This document shows, piece after piece, positions 22,413 through 30,364 of a stretch of DNA of 33,340 nt (the stretch's first letter is position 1; each line of letters begins with the position of its first letter). The position numbers and the translations under genes are program-made. The stretch spans positions 1-33,340 of the forward strand of contig JAFGUS010000186.1 in NCBI GenBank assembly GCA_016938395.1, written 5' to 3'. The notes beneath the pieces are model-generated. The model was not told where the DNA came from, searched no databases, and saw only the letters and a list, made by a program, of their open reading frames with translations. This DNA is from Coriobacteriia bacterium (GTDB lineage Bacteria; Actinomycetota; Coriobacteriia; Anaerosomatales; Anaerosomataceae).

Positions 22413-22907
22413 TCAGTAGTCCCAGATGATGCCCCGGCTCTTGAGGAGTCCGAGCTCCTGCATCCGGACGAACATCCGCTCCTCGGTCACCCCGAAGAGA
22501 CCGGCGAGGTACCGGTAGTCGTTGAACCACTTCTGCGCCTGGTCCCGCACCATGTATCCGGGCATCTCGAGCTCGTCGGCCATGATGTCGGCCTCACGGT
22601 GCTCGGCCCCTTCAGCGCGTGGGTACGTGGCTTCCGCATCGTCGATCGCCGCGAGCAGGTGGCCGATCAGGTGGCCGAGGGCACGTCGGCGCACGTCTTC
22701 CGGGCGCGACTGGTTCAGAAGAATGGCAGGGAGGCCGTCCTCATCGATGAGCGCGGCGGTGAACCAGGGAGGCAGGTCCATCGGCCGCACCGGCACTCCG
22801 AGGTGACGAGTGACGGCGAGGGGCGAGACCGGCGGCTCGGTATAACCGGCCGCCCGAAGCTCGGCTTCGACCAGTCCTCGGTAGTATGCGTCGGTGCGAA
22901 GCGGCAC
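22413..22907 (-). CDS. IrrE/ImmA-like (DUF955) protein with degenerate HExxH motif
   Basis: A 164-residue protein resembling ImmA/IrrE-type metallopeptidase domains: an N-terminal helix, PVSPLAVTRHLGVPVRPMDLP, then a strand PAILLNQSRPE, the zinc helix RRALGHLIGHLLA, and the third-ligand helix EADIMADELEMPGYMV. Where the family has HExxH, this protein has His79-Leu80-Ile81-Gly82-His83, so the two zinc histidines and Glu105 remain but the catalytic glutamate is leucine. It may bind metal without protease activity. Family members cut repressors of stress or mobile-element genes; no partner repressor lies next to it. A GTG at 22907 is chosen because GGAGGA lies just upstream. Family assignment is moderate. 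Confidence 0.72.
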   Translation of the reverse strand: MPLRTDAYYRGLVEAELRAAGYTEPPVSPLAVTRHLGVPVRPMDLPPWFTAALIDEDGLPAILLNQSRPEDVRRRALGHLIGHLLAAIDDAEATYPRAEGAEHREADIMADELEMPGYMVRDQAQKWFNDYRYLAGLFGVTEERMFVRMQELGLLKSRGIIWDY

Positions 22908-23046
22908 GGGTCCTCCGGGTTTCGTCTGCACCCATTAGGATATAGGTACCAGAGAAGTACTGTCGCGAAGCATCCTTCACCAGAACATTCGTCACACGAC
23001 GCCCCTGCCGATACACTGTGACTAGCACCATCGGAAGGAGACCGGG

Positions 23047-24954
23047 GTGGAGCGCCAGGGCGGTTTGACCGCACGAGCAGAGGGGCTGCTCAGGCTGCTC
23101 GCGGCCGCCGGTTCCGCAGCGCGCCTGTACCCGCCGACCAGCCCGCTTCGGCTCGAGGCTATCACCCGCTTCACCCGCGAGGCGAACGCGGTCACCGAGG
23201 CGTACGGCACGATCCAGTACCGTGTCGACCGGCCACGTTTCGTCGTCGTGGAGACTGCCATCGGTGAGGACATCGCACCGGTTGCGGCACTCGCCGAGTC
23301 GTTCCACGCGCTGCAGGTGGGCCAGTTCATCGTCGCACCGGGCGTGACCGCGTCCGAGGTGTCACGACTGCTCGACATCATCGGTGGCGAAGCGCGTGCG
23401 GTTCGGGCATCGGGCGGGCTTCGCGCCGCGCTCGTGGACGCGGGCGTCACCTCCATCGCGGTCGTCGAGGTCTCGCTCAGGGCCTCCACCGAATCCGGCC
23501 TGCTCGGGCTCGATCTCACCGGCGCTCCACTCGAGGACATAGCCGTGGAACTCACGCGCTCCGCGTCCACGTGGGCGCAGGAGGCGCTCGGCGGAGGTGA
23601 GGGAACCGACATGGTGGCCGAGGCCATCGGTCGGCTCGAGACCGCGGCGCGCGACCTCGCCATGCGCCGGTGCGCCGAGGCCCTGCTCCACCTTGACGAG
23701 AGCACGCGGCAGGACATCCTGACCGCGGCGCTCACTACCGACGCCGGCGGTTGCCGCATGGACGGTCTCCTCAATGTAGTCGCCCACATGCAACCGTCCG
23801 CGCTCGCGCGCCTGCTCAAACTCACCGCCGGCATGCTCGGACGGGAGCCGGACGCGCTGCTTGCGGGCGTGGAGATCCCGCCCGGCCTTGCTGCCGAACT
23901 CAGTGCCCTTCTGCGGCCCTCGCCGCGCTCCGAGGGCGACTGCGGCGTACCCGCACGGGTTGATGTGGATGCCATCACTGCTGACGTCGCGGAGTCCGAC
24001 GACGAGGACCTCGGCCACATCAACGATCTTGTGAAGCGCGCAAACCCACGGGAGTCAGCGGCACGTGGCCTGGCAACGGTCGTCAACATCGCCGGCGGCC
24101 GCCCCACGGAGGAGTCCGTGCGCGCGATCACCGAGGCGTTGCCCGCCGCGGTCGAGGCCGGGGCGTTCGACGAGGTAGCCGACGCGGCGCGACTGCTTGC
24201 CGGCCTCGCGGACGAGCCGGCACTCGCTGCCGCCGTGCAGACAGCCCGACAGTCGCTGGCGTCCCCCGCGATCCTGGACGAGTGCGTGCGCCGCCTCGCG
24301 GAAGATCCTGGTCTCGACGGGGCCCGTGCGGTGCTTGAGGCCGCCGGCGCCCCGGGAGCCGAGGCACTCGTCGGTGCGTATATCGAGGGCGACCTGCATC
24401 GTCGTGCGGCGCTGCTGCCCGTCGTCGCATCGCTCGCCGAGACCGTGGCGCCGGTTGCGGGACGGACCCTGCGTTCCGGTGACGCCGCCACCGCCACCGC
24501 GATGATCGAGATGCTCGGAGCCACGGGCGTTCGCAGACTTCTGCCAACGATCGCGTCAGCCCTCGAGCACCTCGACAGTCGCGTACGCGAGGCGGCCGTG
24601 GTGGCAATCGGCCATACTGAGGGCCCGGACGCGTCGCAGATCCTGCAGAAGACACTGACGCACTGGGATCCGGAGACGCGCCGGCTCGCCGCACGCGAGA
24701 TCGGGCGCGCCAGGATGACCGCGGCACTGCCCGCACTGCTCAAAGTGATCGGGGTCATCGAGGTTTTCGAGAGGAACTACGAGCTCAAGAAGGAAGTACT
24801 CAAGAGTCTTGAGGCGTTACACTCGGCCGAGGCCGTGCCCGTACTTGAGCGCCTGTCGAATCGGCCGATAGTACTCGGTAAGAAGAACCGCGAGCTGCGC
24901 TACTTGGCGCGCCGTGTCCTCGAGTCTCTGAAGACCGAGGGGCGCGCCGACTGA
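23047..24954 (+). CDS. HEAT-repeat protein with an N-terminal domain shared with its HD-GYP neighbour
   Basis: A 635-residue soluble, helix-rich protein. Residues about 10-145 (LLRLLAAAGSAARLYPPTSPL onward, ending AGVTSIAVVEV) align along their whole length with residues 38-168 of the next protein. The middle (150-420) is Ala/Leu-rich and helical. The C-terminal third (about 440-625) has HEAT-type repeats, for example LPTIASALEHLDSRVREAAVVAIGHTEG and LTHWDPETRRLAAREIGRARM. HEAT arrays are protein-interaction scaffolds. No signal peptide or membrane segment is seen, so it is probably cytoplasmic. The GTG at 23047 follows AAGGAG at good spacing. It is 14 bases before the HD-GYP-like gene, certainly one operon. 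Function is unknown. Confidence 0.9.
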   Translation: MERQGGLTARAEGLLRLLAAAGSAARLYPPTSPLRLEAITRFTREANAVTEAYGTIQYRVDRPRFVVVETAIGEDIAPVAALAESFHALQVGQFIVAPGVTASEVSRLLDIIGGEARAVRASGGLRAALVDAGVTSIAVVEVSLRASTESGLLGLDLTGAPLEDIAVELTRSASTWAQEALGGGEGTDMVAEAIGRLETAARDLAMRRCAEALLHLDESTRQDILTAALTTDAGGCRMDGLLNVVAHMQPSALARLLKLTAGMLGREPDALLAGVEIPPGLAAELSALLRPSPRSEGDCGVPARVDVDAITADVAESDDEDLGHINDLVKRANPRESAARGLATVVNIAGGRPTEESVRAITEALPAAVEAGAFDEVADAARLLAGLADEPALAAAVQTARQSLASPAILDECVRRLAEDPGLDGARAVLEAAGAPGAEALVGAYIEGDLHRRAALLPVVASLAETVAPVAGRTLRSGDAATATAMIEMLGATGVRRLLPTIASALEHLDSRVREAAVVAIGHTEGPDASQILQKTLTHWDPETRRLAAREIGRARMTAALPALLKVIGVIEVFERNYELKKEVLKSLEALHSAEAVPVLERLSNRPIVLGKKNRELRYLARRVLESLKTEGRAD

Positions 24955-24968
24955 AGGAGGCTGCAGGA

Positions 24969-26447
24969 GTGACCGACCCCACGCACAATGACGAGCAGCT
25001 CGAGTCCGTCGAGGAGATGGCCGCAGCCGCAGGACCTGTCGCCCGGGCACCGTTCGCAACGGCCAAGCGCCTCGACAAGGCGCGCGACCTCGCTCGCGCA
25101 CTCGCGGTAGCGCAGAACAACGCCGCGCTGTATCCGGCTACCCATCCGCTCGCGATCCAGTCCGTCCAGGACCTCGTCGCGGCGGTCAACGCCATCTTCG
25201 GGCTGGGCTTCGAAGAGGTCACCGTGAACGTCTACAAGGCCACGCTCTTCATCGAGAACCAGGTCTTACCCGAAGAGAGCGTGACCTATCGAAAGCTCGT
25301 CGAGGACCTGCTCGCGAGAGGTGTCTCGGCGCTCGGCTTCGCACTCGGTTTCGACACCCCCGCAGCAACGGCGGTGGTCGAGCTGCTCAACGCACCGGAG
25401 GTCACCGGGATCGAGCAGGCAGCGGCGTTCCTGGAGCACCGGGGCGCCACGAGCGTGAGCGTGGCCGAGACCACGGACCTCGATGACGCCGTTAGGGAGG
25501 CCGAGGAGCGCGAGAACAAAGCACGGGGCCGTGAGACCTACGATCGTGGCCTTGAGCTCATGCGCGACGTCGAGACGCAGGCGAAACTCGGCAAGGTGTT
25601 CGAGGTCGAGCAGCTCCAGCACATGGTGAGCGCACTGCTCGACACACTCTTCAAGGACCCCGCCGCGATCCTCGGCCTGACGGCCATCAAGGGCCACGAC
25701 GAGTACACGCTCAACCACTCCATCAACGTGTGCATCTTGTCCGTGTCGCTCGGTGCGTCGGTTGGCCTCGACGCTGAATCGCTCAAATCACTCGGCCTCT
25801 CGGCGCTACTCTATGACCTTGGCAAGGTGCGCATCCCCGCGGACATCCTCGCCAAGGAAGGGCCGCTGACCGCGGACGAGTGGCAGATCGTGAAGAGCCA
25901 TACCACCGAGGGCGCGGACCTGCTCAAGCGCATCCAGCTCGTCGATCAGATGCCCATGGTTGTGGCCTACGAGCACCACCAGCGCCACGACCTCCAGGGC
26001 TACCCCAGGCCGGCGGGCCCGCACGAGCAGCACCTGTTCTCGAAGATCGTGGCGCTGTGCGACGCGTACGACGCGATGACCACGCGGCGTCCGTTCCGTC
26101 GGGAGATCAGACCGGACAAGGCGCTCGCGGTGCTCATGCAGGGACGCGCCAAGGCCTACGACCCGAGCGTGACCAAGGCGCTCGTGGCGATGCTCGGCAT
26201 CTATCCGATGGGTGCTGTCGTCACACTCGACGACCACACCACCGCCGTCGTGTTCCGTGTCAATAGAGACGACCTGCTCCGTCCGCGGGTGAAGCGGCTC
26301 ATCGCTGCCGACGGCACGTGGCTCGCAGAGCCTGAAACGGTGGATCTGCGGCTCATCGACCCCGAGAGCGGCTCCTACGACCGCAACATCACAGAGTGTA
26401 TCCCCGCTGCTGACGCGGGCATCGACGACGTCTGGCAGTACCTCTAG
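24969..26447 (+). CDS. HD-GYP-like protein with degenerate HD dyad
   Basis: A 492-residue protein. Residues 38-168 repeat the N-terminal domain of the upstream HEAT protein (LYPATHPL against LYPPTSPL). A helical linker follows (175-235), then an HD-GYP-type domain (about 240-430). Present are His250 (TLNHS), His311 (SHTTEGADLL), His336-His337 with GYP at 344-346 (HHQRHDLQGYP), and Asp365 (CDAYDAM). The HD dyad reads Tyr282-Asp283 (LLYDLGKVRIP) where the family has His-Asp, so one metal ligand is missing. Active HD-GYP enzymes hydrolyse cyclic di-GMP; this one may be impaired or act as a binding protein. A C-terminal beta-rich tail (430-492) follows. The GTG at 24969 has GGAGG eight bases upstream. 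Confidence 0.9.
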   Translation: MTDPTHNDEQLESVEEMAAAAGPVARAPFATAKRLDKARDLARALAVAQNNAALYPATHPLAIQSVQDLVAAVNAIFGLGFEEVTVNVYKATLFIENQVLPEESVTYRKLVEDLLARGVSALGFALGFDTPAATAVVELLNAPEVTGIEQAAAFLEHRGATSVSVAETTDLDDAVREAEERENKARGRETYDRGLELMRDVETQAKLGKVFEVEQLQHMVSALLDTLFKDPAAILGLTAIKGHDEYTLNHSINVCILSVSLGASVGLDAESLKSLGLSALLYDLGKVRIPADILAKEGPLTADEWQIVKSHTTEGADLLKRIQLVDQMPMVVAYEHHQRHDLQGYPRPAGPHEQHLFSKIVALCDAYDAMTTRRPFRREIRPDKALAVLMQGRAKAYDPSVTKALVAMLGIYPMGAVVTLDDHTTAVVFRVNRDDLLRPRVKRLIAADGTWLAEPETVDLRLIDPESGSYDRNITECIPAADAGIDDVWQYL

Positions 26448-26469
26448 CCTGCATCGGCCGCGAAGAGAA

Positions 26470-26496
26470 GGCGGACCCGGGAGACCCGGATCCGCC
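26470..26496. terminator. Bidirectional hairpin between convergent genes
   Basis: GGCGGA (26470-26475) and CCGGG (26477-26481) pair with CCCGG (26485-26489) and TCCGCC (26491-26496), with one C/A mismatch and an AGA loop. It lies between the HD-GYP-like stop and the convergent lipoprotein stop. The plus strand lacks a T-run; the minus strand continues CTTCTCTT. Confidence 0.55.
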
Positions 26497-26522
26497 AGCG
26501 CGGGGGCACCATTGTGTGCGCG

Positions 26523-26882
26523 CTACTTCAGCGCTTCCTCTATCTCCGCGAAATCAGTGTCATCGGGCAGGCTGATCGCGTCCAGCTCCTCGCGGATGGC
26601 ATCGAGCTCGAGGCTGAGAACCGCCGGGTCGAGCGATCCCGATGCCCCGATGATGCTCGGGTACTCATCTGACGGGTAGAGCGGATCGGTGCTGTCGTCC
26701 ACATCCACGCCATCGCCCCCGGCGAGTCCGTCATCGACATCAACGCCGTCTGCGGGCGTGCAGCCAAGCGACGATGCGACCTCCTGTTCGGAGGCCGCAT
26801 CACCGTCATCACTGTTCCTGCTACAGCCGACCGGCACCATCACGAGGATCGCGATGAGGACGGCCGTGAGCAGTCGGGTCAC
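26523..26882 (-). CDS. Small acidic lipoprotein
   Basis: A 119-residue lipoprotein of unknown function. The N-terminal LLTAVLIAILVMVPVGC ends in a lipobox with Cys20 as the modified residue. The mature part is short and very acidic, with an imprecise repeat GVDVDDGLAGGDGVDVDD, then a YPSDEYPSIIGASG stretch and a helical end (LELDAIREELDAI and FAEIEEALK). The aspartate-rich repeat could bind calcium, which is speculation. The GTG at 26882 overlaps the stop of the preceding secreted helical protein by four bases (GTGA), with GGAGG ten bases upstream, so the two are translationally coupled. It lies downstream of a two-component system on the same strand. Confidence 0.82.
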   Translation of the reverse strand: MTRLLTAVLIAILVMVPVGCSRNSDDGDAASEQEVASSLGCTPADGVDVDDGLAGGDGVDVDDSTDPLYPSDEYPSIIGASGSLDPAVLSLELDAIREELDAISLPDDTDFAEIEEALK

Positions 26883-27451
26883 TCGACGTCGCCCTCCTCT
26901 ACGAGCTCGTCGGCGATCTCCTCGATCTCATCGAGGGCTACCCGGATCTGGTGCCTGGCCTGCGTCATCAGAGCGACGCCGTTGCGCGCCTGGATCTTTG
27001 CCTGCACGAACGCTCCGTAGCGGTCCTCGGAATCGGCGATTCCGCGGAACAGCTGCGTGGCTACGGCCTCCTGCTGCCGGGCCTGCACGAGAAGCTGCTC
27101 GCACGCCTCGAGGCGGGTGCGCAGCGGTTCGACCTCCGCGCCGAGAGCCTCAAGGTCGTCCACGATGCCTTCCAGGCGGGTGCGCGTCTGCGTCATGGCC
27201 TTGAGCGCCGACTCGAAGCGACGGGCGCGGCGCTGCATGACCTGGCCCACGCGCTCGCGGAAGCGGTTGATCATCTCACCCTCGTCGTTCGTATCCGGGG
27301 CGGGATAACCCGGAGCCGTCGCCGAGGTGTCGCTCGCGCCCGTGGCCTGTCCGGGACCCGGACCGGCGAACGCGGCGACCGGCACCAGAAGCGCCGCGAT
27401 CATGAGGGCCGCGACCACCAGTGCTGCTATGTTCCTGACCGAACGTGTCAT
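26879..27451 (-). CDS. Secreted helical protein of unknown function
   Basis: A 190-residue exported protein. The signal peptide (basic MTRSVRN, then a long hydrophobic Ala/Val/Leu core) ends AFA before GPGPG. A Gly/Ala/Ser/Thr/Pro-rich linker (about 31-57) is followed by a nearly continuous helical region (62-185) with heptad character: MINRFRERVGQVMQRRARRF, then TRTRLEGIVDDLEALGAEVEPL, and a Glu-rich end (LDEIEEIADELVEEGDVE). One cysteine occurs in the helix (LEACEQ). I do not recognise the family; the layout recalls periplasmic helical stress proteins such as CpxP only in general shape. The ATG at 27451 was chosen for the signal peptide; longer in-frame reading is spurious. It follows a sensor kinase gene by about 180 bases. 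Confidence 0.8.
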   Translation of the reverse strand: MTRSVRNIAALVVAALMIAALLVPVAAFAGPGPGQATGASDTSATAPGYPAPDTNDEGEMINRFRERVGQVMQRRARRFESALKAMTQTRTRLEGIVDDLEALGAEVEPLRTRLEACEQLLVQARQQEAVATQLFRGIADSEDRYGAFVQAKIQARNGVALMTQARHQIRVALDEIEEIADELVEEGDVE

Positions 27452-27633
27452 GTCACTCACCTTACCGATGATAGCGTGCCCGTCCGATTCGGGCATCTCT
27501 GTGTACGTTATGACTATCGGACGCGGCGATTGGCTCAGCATGGAGCCGCGATTGAGATGCTGTTGAGTGCTCTGAGCGTGCTCGGAGCGATGCGCGCGGG
27601 GCGATCCGGGCCGGCCGAAGCCCCAAACGCCGG

Positions 27634-29067
27634 TTACACTCGCTCCAGACACACGGTGAACCGTGCGCCACCGAGGTCTGAGCCCTCGACCGCGATCGAG
27701 CCGTCCATGAGGTCTACGAGCCTTCGGCAGATCGAAAGGCCGAGGCCGGAACCGCCCCTGGCGCTCGCCCTGCTCGCATCGAGTCGCACGAACCGCTCGA
27801 AGATGCGCTCGCGCTCCTCGGCAGGCACACCCTCGCCCGAGTCGTCCACGGTGAGGCACCATCGATCGCCACGCACGATGCCCCCGACCCGCACCGTACC
27901 GCCACGGGGGGCGTGGAGCAGCGCGTTGGAGACGAGCGCCGAGGCCACCTGAAGCAGCCGCAGCTCGTCAGCGAGCGGACGACCCTCGGCGCCGAGGTCT
28001 GTCACCTCGAACGAGACGCCGCGCTCCTCGGCCACCAGGTCGTGTCGGGAGTGGAGCGCCTCGGAGAGCGCCGTCGTGTCGACCACCGAACGATCGACGG
28101 TTACTCGTCCCGAGTCCAGGTCGGCGAGTGCCAGGAGCGTGCCGGTGAGCTCCATCAGGCGTCCCGCCTCCTGGCGGATGATGCGCGCGAAGCGGTCACG
28201 CTGCTCGCGGTCCTCGGCCATGTCGCCGAGAAGCGCTCCGGCGAAGCCCTGGATGGACGTGATGGGCGTCCGGATCTCATGCGAAACGTCACCGACGAAG
28301 TGCCGTTGCGCGGTGTACGCGGCGTCGACGCGGGCCGACATCGTATTGAACGCCGATGCCAACGCGATGACCTCCTCGTCGCCTTCCACGGGGACCTGGT
28401 GCCCCCACGAGCCGGCCGCGATGGCGTCGGCCCCCTCCCGCAGGCGGACAAGCGGGCGCGTCATCCGATGCGCGACGATCCCGCCGATCACCCACGCGAC
28501 GACGACCGTCAGGAGCGTGACCACAAGCAGTATGAGCGCACCGCCCCGGCGGGCGCCGGCGAGCTCCCTGAGCGGTTGGACGGCGACCAGATAGCCGTCG
28601 GCATCGACTCCATCAACCGGCGCCGCGACGATGATCACCCGGCCGGCGCGTGGCAGGGGCTCAACACCGCTCCGCACTCCCAGCTCGTCGGGCGCCCCGG
28701 TGAGCCGCGCGACGTCGTAGCGGTCGAGCGTGGCGTCTGACTCGGACGAGTAGAGCACGGTGCCCTCGGCGTCGGTGAGCACGAGATAGGTGCCGATGAG
28801 CCGAGCCTCCACCTCGAGAAGCGTCGCACTCACGCCCGCGATCGGCTCGGGCGAGTCGATGTCGAGCGGTCCGCCGGCGTTGAGTCCTGCGGTGATCGCG
28901 TAGACCTGGCGCTCGAGCTCCGTCGTGCGGACGGCCTCGGTGTATCTCAGCCAGGCGACGTACAGCACGAGCGCCGCAGCGATGATGGCGATGGCCGACA
29001 CACCCGCGATGGCGATCCTTGTGCGTCGGACGACCGTGGTGCGCCCGCCCAACAGTCGGGCGCGCAT
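27634..29067 (-). CDS. Membrane sensor histidine kinase
   Basis: A 477-residue HisKA kinase. Two membrane segments (about 17-39 and 176-198) enclose an extracytoplasmic sensor domain of roughly 135 residues (YLVLTDAEGTVLYSSESDATLDRYD, PAS/Cache-like in style). A HAMP linker (about 199-250) precedes the phosphoacceptor His263 in FVGDVSHEIRTPITSIQGFAG. The ATP-binding domain has an N-box SNALLHAPRGG, G1 DDSGEGVP, an F-box RIFERFVR and G2 GGSGLGLSICRRLVDLMDG. The signal sensed is unknown. It starts two bases after the response regulator stop, with GGAGG nine bases upstream. Downstream lie a secreted helical protein and a lipoprotein, possible targets or co-sensors. Confidence 0.95.
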   Translation of the reverse strand: MRARLLGGRTTVVRRTRIAIAGVSAIAIIAAALVLYVAWLRYTEAVRTTELERQVYAITAGLNAGGPLDIDSPEPIAGVSATLLEVEARLIGTYLVLTDAEGTVLYSSESDATLDRYDVARLTGAPDELGVRSGVEPLPRAGRVIIVAAPVDGVDADGYLVAVQPLRELAGARRGGALILLVVTLLTVVVAWVIGGIVAHRMTRPLVRLREGADAIAAGSWGHQVPVEGDEEVIALASAFNTMSARVDAAYTAQRHFVGDVSHEIRTPITSIQGFAGALLGDMAEDREQRDRFARIIRQEAGRLMELTGTLLALADLDSGRVTVDRSVVDTTALSEALHSRHDLVAEERGVSFEVTDLGAEGRPLADELRLLQVASALVSNALLHAPRGGTVRVGGIVRGDRWCLTVDDSGEGVPAEERERIFERFVRLDASRASARGGSGLGLSICRRLVDLMDGSIAVEGSDLGGARFTVCLERV

Positions 29068-29069
29068 AT

Positions 29070-29753
29070 CTACGTGTCCTCCCGCCTCACGCGGTAACCG
29101 ACGCCGCGAACCGTCTCGATGAAGCGCGGCTCGGCTGCGTCATCGCCAAGCTTCTCGCGGATGTGGCGGATGTGGACGTCGACCCCGCGTGAATCCACGT
29201 AGTCCGTGAATCCCCAGGCGGCGTCGAGCAGCTTCTCCCGGCTCATGACGATCCCGGCGTTGCGCATCAGCGCGTGCAGCAGGTCGAACTCCTTCGCCGT
29301 AAGCGAGATGCGCGTACCGTCGACGGACACGTCACGGGTACCGGGGTCGAGCGTGAGCGCTCCAACGACGATCGGACCCACAGGCTGCCCCGCCTGCGTT
29401 CGGCGCAGGATCGCCCTGATGCGGGCGACGAGCTCCGGTGCGCTGAACGGCTTGGTCACGTAGTCGTCGGCGCCGATCTCAAGGGCAGCGACCTTCTCGA
29501 GATCGCTCTCTCGCGCAGTGAGCATGACGATCGGCACCGCTGAGTACTCGCGGATACGGCGGCAGACCTCGACGCCGTCCACTTCCGGCAGCATGATGTC
29601 GAGCACGACGATGTCGTAACTGCCGATGCGCGCGAGCCGCAATGCCTCTGCGCCATCCTCGGCGTGGTCCACCTCGAATCCGGCGGACTTGAGATACACC
29701 CCCACGAGCTCACGGATGTTGGCTTCGTCATCGACGATCAGTGCCCGCGGCAT
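29070..29753 (-). CDS. OmpR/PhoB-family response regulator
   Basis: A 227-residue regulator. The receiver domain (1-115) has the acidic pair Asp8/Asp9 (IVDDE), the phosphoacceptor Asp52 (VVLDIMLPEVDG), Thr79 and Lys101 (DDYVTKPF). The winged-helix domain (about 130-225) has LTAKEFDLLHALMRNAGIVMSREKLLDAAWG and VDVHIRHIREKLGDD, ending in the family wing RFIETVRGVGYRV. The ATG at 29753 follows GGGAGG by five bases; a longer in-frame reading upstream is not supported. It pairs with the histidine kinase that starts two bases after its stop. Confidence 0.96.
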   Translation of the reverse strand: MPRALIVDDEANIRELVGVYLKSAGFEVDHAEDGAEALRLARIGSYDIVVLDIMLPEVDGVEVCRRIREYSAVPIVMLTARESDLEKVAALEIGADDYVTKPFSAPELVARIRAILRRTQAGQPVGPIVVGALTLDPGTRDVSVDGTRISLTAKEFDLLHALMRNAGIVMSREKLLDAAWGFTDYVDSRGVDVHIRHIREKLGDDAAEPRFIETVRGVGYRVRREDT

Positions 29754-29847
29754 GACGCCTCCCCTCGACCCTAGAAGCAGTGTACCCGCTCGCACCGCGA
29801 ACGTCTTGCAGACGATGCGCACGTGCGTTCCGTCCGCGGGATATGAC

Positions 29848-30177
29848 TCACCGCGACAGGTCGTTCCGAACCTCACGCATGACACGCCGGATCCTCACGA
29901 TGCCCCCTCCGAGCGCGATCCCCAGACGGCGAGCGAGGTCATCGCTCACCGGGGCCAGGGAAGAGCCGCGAAACGTCTCGTGCTCGAGCGTCAGGTCGTA
30001 GGTGCGGCGTGCTTCGGCATCCGAGAGCGTGTCGTGTGCGAGGTTGAGCCGCTTGGCGTACTCGGTATCGCCGCCCCGGTCGGGGTGCGCATCGCGCATC
30101 AGGCGCCGGTACGCTGCCGAGATGACCTCGGACGAGGCGTCGCGTCGCACCTGTAGGGTACGGTAGTGGTCCGTCAC
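29848..30177 (-). CDS. Small J-domain protein
   Basis: A 109-residue protein that is almost only a J domain (about 3-65): DHYRTLQVRRDASSEVISAAYRRLMRDAHPDRGG, with the HPD motif at residues 31-33, then the helix TEYAKRLNLAHDTLSDAEARRTYD. The HPD tripeptide stimulates DnaK ATPase activity in known J proteins. There is no Gly/Phe region, zinc domain or substrate-binding domain, so it is a type III J protein whose target would come from its short C-terminal region (LARRLGIALGGGIVRIRRVMREV). The GTG start at 30177 has GGAAGG upstream. It lies 94 bases upstream of the response regulator; any link to it is unproven. Confidence 0.87.
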   Translation of the reverse strand: MTDHYRTLQVRRDASSEVISAAYRRLMRDAHPDRGGDTEYAKRLNLAHDTLSDAEARRTYDLTLEHETFRGSSLAPVSDDLARRLGIALGGGIVRIRRVMREVRNDLSR

Positions 30178-30364
30178 GTGCGGCCTTCCGTCGCATTCGG
30201 CCCCACCGCCGTCCGGCGGGCCTGCACACCGCCGGCTGCATCAGACCCCGGCGGCGCGGCGTCTCTCACGGATGATAGCGCGAACGCCCCCGGGTGGTAG
30301 CGCGGCCGCCGTGTCGCTCATGCGCTTCGAGCGGTATCATCGTCTGGAGTCGTCGTGAGGGGGC

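Noticed and set aside
23022..24758. 578-codon minus-strand frame opposite the HEAT gene
   Set aside because: Ser/Arg/Ala-rich low-complexity translation without domains; the plus-strand frame has HEAT repeats and a good ribosome site.
27452..27633. TATCAT at 27468-27473 as promoter of the secreted helical protein
   Set aside because: The resulting leader would be about 10 bases and would exclude the apparent ribosome site.
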